From Channa striata (taxonomy: Eukaryota > Chordata > Actinopteri > Anabantiformes > Channidae): a stretch of 64,000 nucleotides of DNA. The stretch is from assembly GCA_033026295.1 (NCBI GenBank), contig CM065168.1, forward strand, positions 37,894,875-37,958,874, read 5' to 3'. The position numbers were made by a program, and so were the translations under genes. This document shows positions 12,383 through 25,154 of this stretch, piece by piece; the stretch's first letter is position 1; each line of letters begins with the position of its first letter. Below the pieces are notes generated by a model. The model was not told the DNA's origin and made no database searches. It was given only the letters and a program-made list of their open reading frames with translations.

Positions 12383-13592
12383 TTTATTTGTTGTAAGTCA
12401 ACTTTTGGTATAATTGTGAGTGGGTCTCTAACAGTGGCCACGCTTCAAGGTTGTCTTAGTTTTGGAGAGAACAAATTCCTTTTTCTCATCAGTCAAAGAA
12501 TTAAAGTTAATTCCATGCGGACATCAACACTGACACTATTGTTGGTTTGTTAGCAGCCATGACAGCAGCACCAGGCAGGATGCAGTGATGAGACTTATCT
12601 TGTGATTTGCTCCACTTGACACCTCTGTAAATATAGAGAAAAGCAAACAAGACATTGTAAGATAAACAACTGTGTAACACTAAAACACTAAATGTTGGAA
12701 AAAGCAGCATTTAGCATTGCTTACGTATGTCATTCAGAAAGATGGAGTTGGTGTCAATGACGAAGGCTGTTATGGTTGGAGCTGCTTTGATCAAAACCTT
12801 TCCAATCTCAGTGTTGTTGGGCACAGATGTAGATTCAAATCCAAGTTTCAGAAAGTTGTTGATTGATCCATTACTACAAACAAGTTTACCAAACAATAGT
12901 TCCTTATTTTGGAAAAAAAATGACCCATATTCCTAAGAATCTACCGACACAAAAATAGAAAATTACCTGTATCCAGTCACTTGCAGGTAGTGAAATGGAG
13001 AAAATGCCCTTTGGTAGTATGGCACAAGCTGTAGAAATAAAGGAAAAATAGATGTTATTATTGTATTTTTTAAATTATTATTGTATTTCTTACTGTGATA
13101 TAATGACACATTTGTAATTCAAAAATGGGTGTGGGGGCATCTTTCTACATATTTGACCTGCTGGCACCAGTATAAATTCATAAAACTGAAGGTAAATTTT
13201 AAATGTGCAGTAAAAGTAATAGTATTTTCAAAGAACTATGCCCTCACTGAAATCAAGCAAGTTTCTCCCCATGACACTTTTGATTTGGACAATTCCCACT
13301 CTGTATTACAATGGTTAAATGACAACTCCAGGCAATGTCCAGATAAGATAATCCTGACATTATGCTTATGTTGTCTAAAGTTTATACAGTGAGGCAAAAA
13401 AAATATTTGAACCCCAGCTGATTTTGTAAATTTGCCCACTAACAAAGAAATGATCAGTCTATAATTTCTATGGTAGGTTTATTTGAACAGTGAGAGACAA
13501 CAATGACAAAAATGCGTTTCAAAAAAAGTTATAAATTAATTTCCATTTCCATGAAGGAAATAAGTATTTGATCCCTTTGAAAAACGTGCTTT

Positions 13593-14609
13593 AGTACTTG
13601 GTGGCCAAACCTTTGTTGGCAATCACAGAGGTCAGCCGTTTCTTGTAGTTGGCCACAAGGTTTGCACACAACTCAGGGGGGATTTTGGCCCACTCCTCTT
13701 TGCAGATCCTCTCCAAGTCATTAATGTTTCGTGATGTTTGGCAACTCGAACCTTCAGCTCCCTCCACAGATTTTCTATGGGATTAAGGTCTGGAGAGTGA
13801 CTAGGCCACTCCATGACCTTAATATGCTTCTTCTTGAGCCAATCCTTTGTTGCCTTGGCCGTGTGTTTTGGATCATTGTCATGCTGGAATACCCAATCAC
13901 GACCCATTTTCAATGCCCTGACTGAGGGAAGGAGGTTCTCACCCAACATTTGACGGTACATGGCCCCATCCATCCTCCCTTTGATGCGGTGCAATTGTCC
14001 TGTCCCCTTGGCAGACAAACACCCCCAAAGCATAATGTTTCCACCTCCATATTTGACGGTGGGGACGGTGTTTTTGGAGTCATAAGCAGCATTCCTCCTC
14101 CTCCAATCACGGCAAGTTGAGTTGATCCCAAAGAGCTCGAATTTGGTCTCATCTGACCACAACACTTTCACCCAGTCTTCCTCTGAATCAGTCAGATGTT
14201 CAGTGGCAAACTTCAAACGGGCCTGTAGATGGGCTTTCTTGAGCAGGGGGACCTTGCGGGCACAGCAGGATTTCAGTCCTTCACGGCGTAGTGTGTTACC
14301 AACTGTTTTTTTGGTGACTATGGTCCCAGTTGCCTTGAGATCATTGACAAGTTCCTCCCGAGTAGTTCTGGGCTAATTCCTCACCGTTCTCATTATCATT
14401 GAAACTCTACGAGGTGAGATCTTGCATGGAGCTCCAGACCGAGGGAGATTGGCAGTTAATTTATGTTTCTTCCATTTGCGAATAATTGCACCAACTGTTG
14501 TCACCTTCTCACCCAGTTGCTTGGTGATGGTCTTGTAGCCCATTCCAGCCTTGTGTAGGTCCACAATCTTGTCTCTGACATCCTTGGAAAGCTCTTTGGT
14601 CTTGGCCAT
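13593..14609 (-). pseudogene. Tc1-like transposase, broken
   Basis: The start MAKTKELSKDVRDKIVDLHK opens an HTH DNA-binding half; RKWKKHKLTANLPRSGAPCK is the second HTH or linker. The catalytic DDE domain shows WSDETKFEL (first Asp), FQHDNDPKHTAKATKDW (second Asp) and SPDLNPIENLW (Glu), in DD34E-type order. The length of about 339 codons is normal for the family. It is inactivated by an in-frame TAG at 14373-14375 (a CAG in relatives as I recall) and a frameshift near 13733, after which the usual C-terminus (VIANKGLATKY) continues in another frame and stops at 13593. Not functional without repair. Confidence 0.85.
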
Positions 14610-14654
14610 GGTGAAGAAGGCAGTAAATCTGAACAGAAGGCAGTAAATCTGAAC

Positions 14655-17134
14655 AGGCGATCTCCATGGTATAGCTCGCACACCCGCAATTTAAAGCAGG
14701 CGTCACAAAGACTAGAAAGGAAGTGGCGTTCCACTCATTCACAAGAATCACGCCTAGCCTGGAAAAAGACTTTATACTTATACAAATTAGCACTCCGTAA
14801 AGCCAGAACAGCTTATTATTCATCACTAATAGAGCAAAACAAGAACAACCCCCGGTTTCTTTTCAGCACTGTAGCCAGGCTGACTAAGAGCCATAGTTCA
14901 GTTGAGACTAGTATTCCCTCAACGCTATGTAGCAATGACTTCATGACCTTCTTCACAAACAAAATCATAGCTATTAGAAATAAAATTCACCAGACCCTCC
15001 CCACAAATACAACAGAATTAGAATCATCAGTAAGTCCTCAGTCCCTTTTAGACTGCTTTGTGCCCATAGACCCTGCTGCACTAACTTCAATTATTATGGC
15101 ATCTAAACCAACAACATGTCTGCTAGACCCTATTCCAGTTAGACTGCTCAAAGATGCTCTACCCTTATTAGACACGTTCATATTAGATATCATTAATCTA
15201 TCCTTACAAACAGGATATGTACCAAAGGCTTATAAGATAGCTGTAATCAAACCTCTACTTAAAAACCTAGTCTGGATCCAGATGTCTTAGCCAATTACAG
15301 ACCAATATCCAATCTCCTTTTATTTCTAAAATACTTGAAAAAGTAGTTGTAAAGCAATTATGTGACCACCTGCGCAGAAACGACTTGTTAGAAGAATTTC
15401 AGTCAGGATTTAGAGTTCATCATAGCACAGAAACCGCACTGATTAAAGTCACCAACGATCTTCTTCTGGCTTCAGATAACGGACTTGTCTCTATACTTGT
15501 TCTGCTAGATCTTAGTGCTGCATTTGACACCATTGATCACAGAATATTATTACAGAGACTAGAACATGTAATTGGAATTAAAGGAACAGCACTAAATTGG
15601 TTTAAATCGTATCTATCAGATAGATTCCAATTTACTCACGTTAATGATGAATCTTCGACATACACAAAAGTTAGTTATGGAATTCCACAAGGCTCTGTAT
15701 TAGGACCAATACTCTTTACTCTATATATGTCTCCCTAGGCAACATTATTAGAAAACACTCTGTAAATTTTCACTGCTACGCTGATGACACGCAGTTATAT
15801 CTATCTATGAAACCTGATGATACAAATAAATTAATCAAACTACAAGCATGTCTTAAAGATATAAGGGACTGGATGACGTATAATTTTCTTCTTCTAAACT
15901 CAGATAAAACTGAAGTTATTGTATTTGGGCCTAATAGTCTAAGAGACATGTTTTCTAACCATATCGCTACTTTAGACGACATAACTCTTGCCCCCAGTAG
16001 TACTGCAAGGAATCTTGGAGTCATTTTTGACCAGGATTTGTCATTTACCTCACAGATAAAGCAAATCTCTAGAACAGCCTTCTTCCACCTACGGAACATT
16101 GCCAAAATTAGGAGCATCCTATCCCAAAGCGATGCTGAAAAATTGGTTCATGCATTTGTTACTTCTAGATTGGACTATTGTAATTCTCTACTTTCAGGCT
16201 GCTCTAGTAACTCTCTAAAAGCCTCCAAGTAATCCAAAATGCTGCAGCAAGATTACTGACTGGGACTGGTAAGAGAGATCATATTTCACCTTCATTAGCT
16301 TCTCTCCATTGGCTTCCAATTAAATGCAGAATAGAATTTAAAACCCTTCTTCTTACCTATAAAGCTTTAAACGGCAAAGCCCCATCATATTTAAAAGATC
16401 TCTTAGTACCATATCATCCTACTAGACCACTTCGGTCCCAAAATGCAGGCCTACTTGTGGTTCCCAGAATTTCCAAAAATAGAATGGGAGGCAGAGCCTT
16501 TAGCTATCAAGCTCCTCTCCTGTGGAACCAGCTCCCAGTCCAGATTCGGGAAGCAGACACCCTCCCTATTTTTAAGACTAGGCTCAAAACCTTCCTTTTG
16601 ATAAAGCTTATAGTTGGTTATAGTCATGCTGCTATAGGCTTAGACTGCTGGGGACTCTGCACTATGCCACTTCCTCTTCTCTTCATTCTCTCCTCTCACC
16701 CCACATCTATAATGTCACCACTGTATGACATTAACTCTGTGTCTTCTTTGTCCCGTAGTCGTCTCTCTCTCCCTCTCTTTCCCCTCTCTCTCTCCCTGTC
16801 TTCAGGTGTCCCCGGATTTGGCGCTGTGTGTCCTCCAGTGTGCAGCTACTGGTCCTATTAACCTGCTCAATGTTTTGTTGTTGCTTTTGTTGCTCTGTTC
16901 TTTTCTCTCTCCACTTTCCACTCTGCCCAACCGGTCAAGGCAGATGGCCGTCCTCCCTGAGCCTGGTTCTGCTGGAGGTTTCTTCCGTTAAAGGGAGTTT
17001 TTCCTCTCCACTGTTGCCTATGGCTTGCTCAAGGGGGATTTGTTGGGTTTTCTCTACCTGTTTGTATAGTCTTGACTTTATTATGTAAAGTGCCCTGAGA
17101 TGACCTTGTTGTAAATTGGCGCTATATAATAAAC
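14655..17134 (+). mobile_element. L2-type LINE nested in the Tc1 element
   Basis: The plus-strand RT reads MASKPTTCLLDPIPVRLLKD, then FQSGFRVHHSTETALIKVTN, LLDLSAAFDTIDHRILLQRL (catalytic Asp), GIPQGSVLGPILFTLY, CYADDTQLYLSM (YADD active site near 15778) and the C-terminal thumb. It is broken by a base loss near 15285, another near 15730 (the copy at 59.9 kb retains the base) and further shifts after 16220. The 3' end ggcgctatataataaa is shared with the other copy. A 20-bp direct repeat (aaggcagtaaatctgaacag, twice at about 14617-14656) lies at the 5' junction. 5'-truncated; endonuclease absent. Confidence 0.85.
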
Positions 17135-17989
17135 CTGTATAAGATCCACCTGGGAGCTAGAGATCTTGCTGATGGATAGGGGATCAAATACTTACTTCGT
17201 TCATGGATATGCAAATTAATTTATAACTCTTTTTGGAACGCATTTTTCTGGATTTTTTTTGTCATTGTTGTCTCTCACTGTTCAAATAAACCTACCATAG
17301 AAATTATGGACTGATCATTTCTTTGTTAGTGGGCAAACTTACAAAATCTTCTAGGCCTTGTAGGTCTTTTTATTTACTTACAAGCTGCTTGGATGGAACT
17401 GGAGATGACAGTCAGGTTGAAGGTGTTGTTGGAGTTAGACACGGCATCTACTAGCGTTTTTGCAACAGCATCAGCCTGTGGAATGTCTGCAGTGTTGTTG
17501 AACTGAACCCTCACCACTGCTTCAGTATTAGATGCTCGTGTTTTAGATTGTTTGCTCAAAAGAAATATAATTTATATATATGTTGCTGTGTAATTATTCC
17601 ATTATTAATGTCAATATCAACAACAATTTCCAACGTCAAAATTGTTGAAAAGTTAAAAATGTTACCTAAACTCTATGACAAAGACCTGGACCAAAAGATG
17701 ACAATACTTTGTCTTGTAGATAACATACCACTGTGTCAAGGAAGCAAGTGGAAAATAATAATGATAATAACAATTATATATACTTAAAATACAACATCAG
17801 TACATGAGACAACTATGATAGACCTAGGAAAAATAAGTACATTTACAATTTTGTCTATGTCCTTACCATTTGTACAACTTTTAGTTCCACATTCTGAAAC
17901 TGAATACTGTTTCTGTTCTGGAGTTCTGGTACAAATGTTTCTGCTAAAACTGCTGTAACATCTACAACTACAGGAGGAGATGTAGGAGT

Positions 17990-20580
17990 AGTAGTAATGG
18001 CAGTGGATGTTGTTGTTATTGCACCAATTGGTCTTACTGTAGTTGTCATTGGGGCAGGACTAGTTACTGCAGTTGTAGATGCTGTTGAGGTTGTCACTGT
18101 TGTTGCTGCAGTTGTGTTGTCAGTTTTATTTGCTGGAGTTGTTATCATTGTTGAACAAGCTGCAGGTGTTTTGTCACTTGTTATTGCTGTAGTTGTTTCA
18201 TGTGTGGATTCTACTGTTGTTGATTCTGTTGTTGCTGTTGTTCGTCCAGTAGTTGTTGTATCAGTTGTTAATGCTGCTGCAGTTGTGACAGTTGTAAATG
18301 TTTCTGTGGTGGTTGTGTCAGTTGTTGATGGTTCTGTAACTGTTGTGGCACTTGTTGATGTTCCTACAGACCTGTCAGTTGTTGATGTTATTGCAGTTGT
18401 TGTGGCAATTGAACTTGCTTTAGTTGTTTCACTTGTGGATTACTGTTGTTGATTCTGTAGTTGTTCGTTCAGTAGTGGTTGTGTCAGTTGTTGATGGTTC
18501 TGTAACTGTTGTGGCAGTTGTTGATGTTCCTACAGTTGTGTAAGTTGTTGTTGTGGCAGTTGTACTTGCATTAGTTGTTTCACTTGTGGATGCTACTGTT
18601 GTTTTTTCTGTAGTAGTTCGTTCAAGTAGTGGTTGTGTCAGTTGTTGATGGTTCTGTAACTGTTGTGGCAGTTGTTGATGTTCCTACAGTCATGCCAGTT
18701 GTTGTTGTGGCAGTTGTACTTGCTGTAGTTGTTTGACTTGTGGATGCTACAGGTGTTGATTCTGTTGTTGTTGGCCCACTAGTCAATATGTCAGTTGTTG
18801 ATGTTGCTGCAGTCGTGTCAGTTGTTGATTGTTCCTGTAGTTGTTGTGGCAGTTGTACTTGCATTAGTTGTTTCACTTGCAGATGCTGCTGTTGTTGATT
18901 CTGTAGTTGTTGATCCAGTAGTGGTTGTGTCAGTTGTTGATGTTGCTGCAATTCTGTTAGTTGTTGATGTTCCTGTAGTTGTTGTGGCAGTTGTACTTGC
19001 ATTAGTTGTTTCACTTGTGGATGCTACTGTTGTTAATTCAGTAGTTGTTGTGTCAGTTGTTGATGTTGCCGCAGTTGTTGTGGAAGTTGTACTTACTGTA
19101 CTTGTTTCACTTGTTGATGCTACTGTTGTTGATTCTTTAATTGTTGGTCCAGTAGTGGTTGTGTCAGTCGTTGATGTTGTGCTGTTGTGTCAGTTATTGA
19201 TGTTGCTGCAGTTGTTGTGGCAGCTGTCCTTGTTGTACTTGTTTCACTGTTGGATGCTACTGTTGTTGATTCTGTAATTATTGGTCCAGTAGCGGTTGTG
19301 TCAGTTGTTGATGTTGATGCTGATGCTGCTGTTGTTTCAGTTATTGATGGTACTGTTACTGTTGTGTCAGTTGTACTTGTTGTAGTTTTTTCCCTTGTGG
19401 ATGTTACAGTTGTTGATTCTGTAGTTGTTTGTCCGGTAATGGTTGTGTAAGTTGTTGGTGTTGCTGCAGTTGTTGATGATGCCGCAGTTGTTGTAGCAGT
19501 TGTACTTGCTGTACTTGTTTCACTTGTGGATGTTACAGTTGTTGATTCTGTAGTTGTTGGTCCAGTAGTGGTTGTGTTGGTTGTTGATGTTTCTGCTCTT
19601 GTCTCAGTTGTTGATATTCCTACAGTCGTGTCAGTTGTTGATGTTGCTGCTGTGGCTGCTGTTGTGTCAGTTGTTGATGGTCCTGTAACTGTTGTGGCAG
19701 TTGTAGTTGCTGTAGCTGTTTCACTTGTGGATGCTACTGTTGTTGATTCTGTAGCTGTTGGCCCAGTAGTTGTCGTGTCAATTGCTTCTGTTGCCGCTGT
19801 TTCGTCAGTTGTTGGTGGTCCTGTAACTGTTGTGGCAGTTGTACTTGCTGTAGTTGTTTCACTTGTGGATGCTACTGTTGTTGATTCTGTAGTTGTTCAT
19901 CCAGTAGTGCTTGTGTCGGTTGTTGATGTTGCTTCTGTTGTTTCAGTTGTTGATGTTCCTACAGTCATGTCAGTTGTTGTTGTTGCTGCAGCAGATGTTG
20001 TGACAGTTGTATTTGCTGCAGCTGTTTCACTTGTGGATGCTACTGTTGTTGATTCTATAGTTGTTTGTCCAGGAGTGGTTGTATCAAATGTTGATGTTGC
20101 TGCTGTTCTGTCAGTTATTGATGGTACTGTAACTGTTGTGGCAATTGTTGATGTTGCTGCTTTTGTGTCAGTAATTGATGGTACTGTAACTGTTGTGTCA
20201 ATTGTACTTGCTTCACTTGTGGATGCAACTGTTGTTAATCTTGTAGTTGTTTGTCCAGTTGATGATGTTGCTGCTGTTGTGTCAGTTGTTGATGTCCCTA
20301 CAGTCGTGTCAGTTGTTGATGTTGCTGCAGTTGTTGTTGTTGCAGTTGTATTTGCTGCAGTTGTTTCACTTGTAGATGCTAGTGTTGCTGATTCTGTAGC
20401 TGTTGGCTCAGTAGTCATCGTGTCAGACATTGATGTTGCTGCTGTTGTGTCAGTTGTTGACGTTCCTATACTCGTGCCAGTTGTTGTTGATGTTGCTGCA
20501 GTTATTGTTGTGGCAATTGTATTTGCTGTGGTTGTGTCAGTTGTTAACGTTGCTTCTGGTGTTGTTGTGTCATTTTTACT
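17990..20580 (-). repeat. Thr/Ser-coding tandem array in M1 exon 2
   Basis: Imperfect repeats, on the plus strand built of phrases such as gtcagttgttgatgttgctg and gttgattctgtagttgtt. On the minus strand they encode Thr/Ser/Ala/Val runs such as TTDTTAATS, the profile of an O-glycosylated mucin domain. Unit length is irregular. The Thr frame shifts at about 18440 (2 bases lost), 18622 (1 gained), 18829 (1 gained) and 19180 (1 lost); the first three cancel out. The long plus-strand frame over the same DNA (19526-20707) is a Val-rich mirror of the repeat, not a gene. Confidence 0.85.
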
Positions 20581-20782
20581 TGTTGTTCCTGTAGTGGGTA
20601 TTCCAGTTGTCTCTAAGGTAATATTTAATGGGAGGTTCGTGTTGGTTGTTACTGTCATTGAAGCAAACCTGAGATTCAGACTATTTTTTTATTTTAGGTC
20701 ACACTAAAAAAATGTAAGTATCATAAATGTTTGACTTACCTGCAAGGATCAGTGCACTCAATATTACTGTTCCAAATTCCAT

Positions 20783-23700
20783 TGTGTTTTTTTCAGACCT
20801 GCATTAATTGTGAGTAGTGTTACTGACAATTTCAAAACATCAACAACAAATACATCAATATTTAATAATCAGTGTTTAATGAAACACTTATGGAAACCAT
20901 TAAATATAATTTGACTTATAAGTTATTTTATGCCTTTTCGTTTTAAAGGCTTTTACAGAAGTCAATTTCCTTTCAACCTACTATATAATTAATGAATCCA
21001 CACACACTCTTCTTGTGAGTTCATTTTTTATATAACTATGTGATCACATGTTAATAACACCAAAAACTTGCCATATATACTGCTCAGTATCTGTCACACA
21101 TACCAAGATGCCCCTGAACACCCAATGACAAGGCACAGTTATGACTAAGTATCAACATTTGAGGTTCTCCCAACAGTACTACATAATGTTTTTGCTTTTT
21201 TTTCATTTACTCTTTAAAGCTACATTCTACAGAATGGGAGAGTAATATTTTCAGTGTATGAATGCTAAAGATATTTGGGGCAATTTGGCAAATCAATCTA
21301 AACTCAAACAATGAGCTTTTTCAAAATGTACAAATAAAGTTAACTCTTATGATGTCATTCATAAGAAAATTACAATATAGAAAGTAATTATCTTGCAGAT
21401 ATCTTACTTAGCCAATGGTGATGTTGTTGAAGTCATGTCACTAAGGAACACGTAGCATGTGTTTGCACAAAGCTAAATATTATGACCACAACACCATGAA
21501 CGAAGTGTGGATGCTGTTTTAGAAAACACAAAAGACTAATAAGTGATCACCTTAGCAGTTCCTGTCATGCCATTTTCACAGGTCACATTAGACCAGTTTA
21601 CATTTCATTTACTTGTTTGCTAAGGTTTTATATATGTAGCTGGATGAAAAAGCATGTGATTGATTTCAGTGATTCACCGGTAAAAAAATGAAAGCAGGAA
21701 AAATAAACTGCAACTGCTACAACTTCATGTTTCAGTCAGTAGATGGCCTTTAGTGCTGTTGTTTATGTATTCAAATCGAGCAAAACAACTGAATCTCATT
21801 AGCTCTGCCTTGGACAGAGTTTCAAAGTACTTACTAAATAATAATAACTATAAATAATTTTGTTTACCCATATTTTGTTGTTATATATTTTTTAGACGTA
21901 GTTGCTGTGAATTTGGCAAATTTTCACCAGCTTTCAGTTTAAAGTTCTGTGGTTTGCACTTATTTCTTTCTTTAACACAGCTGGTAACATAACTAAACAC
22001 AATTAATTCTTAATGTAGTGAAGCAAAATTTGTACATAAAATATTAACATAGCCACCAAACTGTATAAACCCCAAAACTTAAAATTAACCGATTAAGCAC
22101 ATTGTCATTACATTTTTTTATTTTTAGTATTCAAGTACATGATCGGCCAGAGTGAATTAGTGCCTTTGAATTTTTCCCTTTGAACATATCTCACTCTGTC
22201 AGCGTTTAGTAAAAGTCAGGTGTTACAGCAACTGGTAAACCAGCTTTGCCAAAACCAGAACAGTAAAAGAAAACAGGTAAGATTTGTTACATCTTTAACG
22301 GTAACATAGAATCCAAATTTAGCATCAAGTCACCCTGTGACATTCAGGGAATGTTTAGCTTTATCTGGCTACAATCTGATAATAGTGGATGTCTACAGGC
22401 ATTCTACAGTCCACAAGGTTTCATGTTTCAGTGCAACTTTTATGTGACTGAATGCAGCACCACAAATGTAGATGCAGAAATACAGGTCTGCCAAATTCAG
22501 TCCCTGTGAAAAAAACTTGGATTAGAGCACGTAATTTCCTTGTAATGAAACTATATTTACAGGGTACATTTTGATAATAATGGAGTAGCTTTACTGCACT
22601 TAAAAACATACTTGAGACTGATGCTTGATACTTGATACTTAAATATCAAGGTATAGAGTATAGATAATAAGGAGAAAACAGCGTGGGAACTTGAAAATTA
22701 TTAAACTATAAGTTTGTTTATAGAAGTGTTAACAAGAGAAAGCAGCTGGAAACTAGTAAGGTTCTGCTATGGTTTATTTTATGGTATTACCTCATCAAGA
22801 TGTGTTGCATGTGATTGTTTATTTCTTTAAGTTCTCCAATTCACTGCTTTAGTCTCACTCTTGATGTTCCCTGTCTTTAAGGTAGTTTGACTTTCTTTTT
22901 CTGACACACTTGACAAATACTTAAATAAAATTTAAGTGTGTTAAATAAAAATTAAATAAAGTACTTATTTTAATTTATTTCCACTTTTTAATTTTTATCA
23001 GGCAATATCTTGTGTATGTTGTTTGTGTTGTTTCCAAGTTTACTTGGGTGTATTTATCTTACATTAACATTACGTTCCACTTTATTTTATGTGGCTGAAA
23101 TCTAAGGATTTTATTTTCATCATTGTACTTGTACAGTGACAATAAAGGTATGCTATTCTGTTCTACTCTATGTGGATTTAGCGACTCAGACATAAGAGCC
23201 TTTCTTTGTGCTAAAAATGTGTTGACAATATTCTGATAGTCTGTATAGTTAGCATTAACAGAATAATAGAAAACTGATTTAATAATGTTTGGCTCATTTT
23301 AAGAGTTTGCTTTCGTACACTATAGCATATTTGTTCATAGAAAGTATTGCATTTGTTGATTGTACTCTAGTCGAGCAGTCGTATAAGCATTTAACTGCAT
23401 ATCATACTGTGTATGGCTATGCATGTGACAAATAAAATTAGAATTTGATTAACCAACAATCTATAAGACACAATATATTAATACTGTACGCACTTTACTA
23501 ATTGTTGTGTAATTTCAAAAATTACAGAAACAAATTCAGTCATAATTTATTTCTTAATTTTAAATCTCTAAACAGAAAGAACACCAAAAAAGTGTTGCAC
23601 ATTTGCGCCCCAGGTCAACTTTAGCCATTCTGAATGTAAGTTCTTGCCAGTTCTGTTCATTCATTGCCTAGCAGGGTTTTATAGGCTTTGTTTTATTCAA

Positions 23701-25130
23701 ACCTAATGGCAGTGATCAATTAAAATAATTAATTAAGATTTTATTTATATAGGATCATTCCAGTGAATATACAACAAAGTACATTGCAAATGATTTAAAA
23801 GTTGAAGAAAGTTGTGCCAAACAAAGACGAGAAAAGACAAAACCTGTGAAATATGTCTGCAAAACATTAGTGTTAAAAAAGAGACAACACGCATCAAACA
23901 AGAGCAATAAGACAAAAGTATGGGCGTAAAAGATGATGAGTCTAATGCACACGATTAAAAGAATAAAAATATAAATTAAATTAAATATATTTAAAAATAT
24001 ATATAGCTAAGTATATAGTTATACCAAGCTAGCTTTGAGTTTTCAAGTCATTAACTTAGGCAGCATGGTTGTGAAGTGGTTCGCTCTGTTGCCTGTTACT
24101 TGCTGGCTCAAGGCAGGCAACAAAAAGGGAGGCCACACACAGGTTTAGTTCAGCAAACTCGTTTATTAAATCAAACTAACCAAAATATAATTCAACATAA
24201 CTGATGGGGTGTGTAAGTCAAGCAAAACTTCAGTAGTAAATGCAAAGCATGCATGGGTGGAATATGGGTGTGTGTTGAAAAGGTGCAGCAAACTAGTAAA
24301 CAAAGGAGGTAAGTTGAGGAGGACGCCAGGTCCCAGAGAAGAGACCCAAAGACACCAAGAGACACCAAAATGGCTGTCGTTTATGCCCTTATAAAGACTC
24401 TGCCCAGATGCCACAGATACAGGCAACCAGCCTTCCAGTTCCGCCCAGCAACTGACTGCAAAAGTGAGGAGTTAAAAGTGAAAAGGACTGCAGAACAAGA
24501 GGGTCATCACATACCTCACAACTCCCTTCAGATTGTCCATATTCCTCCCACAATCCAAACTTAAAATAAGAATATAAGAAAGAATATAAGAAAAACAAAC
24601 TAGCAAAAAAGAATAGGAGCATTTTCCATGAAGCCAGACTGTCAGCAAACAGAGTCCCAAAAACCCATAGAGTGGTAAGCATCATATCTTTTGAGTCTAT
24701 ATGAAGAGTCAAAAAATTAATATTATTTCCTTTATTTGTAAAGAGTGAATTGTAGTAGCTCACAGAAAATTCATGCAATCCTTGTTCAGAGTGCCATCAA
24801 GGGCTTTTGGGCCTTCAGTATGTAAATTATGGTGGCAATGTGAGTTTCTGTAAAATTGTAAGAGGAATAATCAAAAATTAATGTTATTAAAAACCTCAAC
24901 CAATGTTTGTCATGCTTAAAAAAATGATTTCGTAAGGTTTAATTATCAATTACATTTCTAGAAAATGTATATTCCTACATTTATACAATAAAACAAAGTA
25001 AATTGCATTAGATTGCTGCTATTAACTGAATGGTTTTACACCTTTTCATATTTTAATTAATAATTTGAGTAATAAATGAATAACAATGTAAAAATAAAAA
25101 AATAAAAATATTAAGAGAGAATAGGTATTA
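20783..25130. other. Intergenic or 3' side of gene M3, no exon identified
   Basis: I searched the minus strand for the 65-bp SEA exon (acceptor before TGG, then IYK) and the 62- and 149-bp terminal exons that M1 and M2 share, and found none, so the 3' end of M3 is unresolved. A weak SINE-like head, agcatggttgtgaagtggtt, lies at about 24063. Confidence 0.4.
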
Positions 25131-25154
25131 TTTTTATTTTTTGAAAACATTTAC

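Larger units (their letters stand above)
13388..17347 (-). mobile_element. Tc1-like transposon interrupted by a nested L2
   Basis: The left end at 13388 (cagtgaggcaaaaaaaatat) follows a TA target dinucleotide. The right end is its inverted copy (gaaatgatcagtccataatt on the minus strand), but it stops at 17347, about 35 bp short of the outer tip, so the terminal repeat is truncated. The element contains a transposase on the minus strand (13593-14609). An L2 LINE sits just upstream of the transposase start. It lies in the M1 intron, its right edge only about 35 bp from the exon ending at 17382. Confidence 0.85.
12536..20782 (-). pseudogene. Mucin-like SEA-domain gene M1, probably a pseudogene
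   Basis: Minus-strand exons inferred from splice sites: 20740-20782 (start, MEFGTVILSALILA, a signal peptide, ends phase 1); 17867-20651 (Thr/Ser-rich array, then the first SEA-like part, ends phase 0); 17666-17730 (WYVIYKTKYCHLLVQVFVIE, phase 0 to 2); 17382-17554 (EAVVRVQFNNTADIPQADAV, phase 2 to 1); 12967-13028; 12725-12873; 12536-12624 (ends in hydrophobic ISLITASCLVLLSWLLTNQQ, stop 12536-12538). The product would be a secreted or surface-anchored mucin-like protein. Damage: an in-frame TGA at 19897-19899 (CGA to TGA), indels near 18440, 18622, 18829 and 19180, and no exon bridging phase 1 at 17382 to phase 0 at 13028, where M2 has one. A Tc1 with nested L2 fills that intron. Assembly error in the array is the main alternative. 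The start of exon 2 is uncertain; another AG lies at about 20672. Confidence 0.65.

Noticed and set aside
13290..13395. A possible short M1 exon around 13.25-13.31 kb on the minus strand
   Set aside because: Joining it to the 17382 exon produces T plus AG, a stop codon, and the sequence does not resemble the M2 linker exon.
18622..19014. Gln-rich minus-strand frame
   Set aside because: The Gln-rich part is the Thr array read one base out of frame. The switch from Gln to Thr runs marks the indel near 18829, not a poly-Gln protein.
19526..20707. 393-codon plus-strand frame, Val/Asp-rich, over the M1 repeat array
   Set aside because: It is the antisense mirror of Thr/Ser codons (ACA/TCA read as TGT/TGA-shifted GTT/GTG), a known artefact of mucin repeats. 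It lacks a signal peptide, domain or splice context.
24100..24570. Possible LTR-like repeat near 24.1-24.6 kb
   Set aside because: It has some LTR-like phrases but no second copy, target duplication or internal retroelement sequence in the window.
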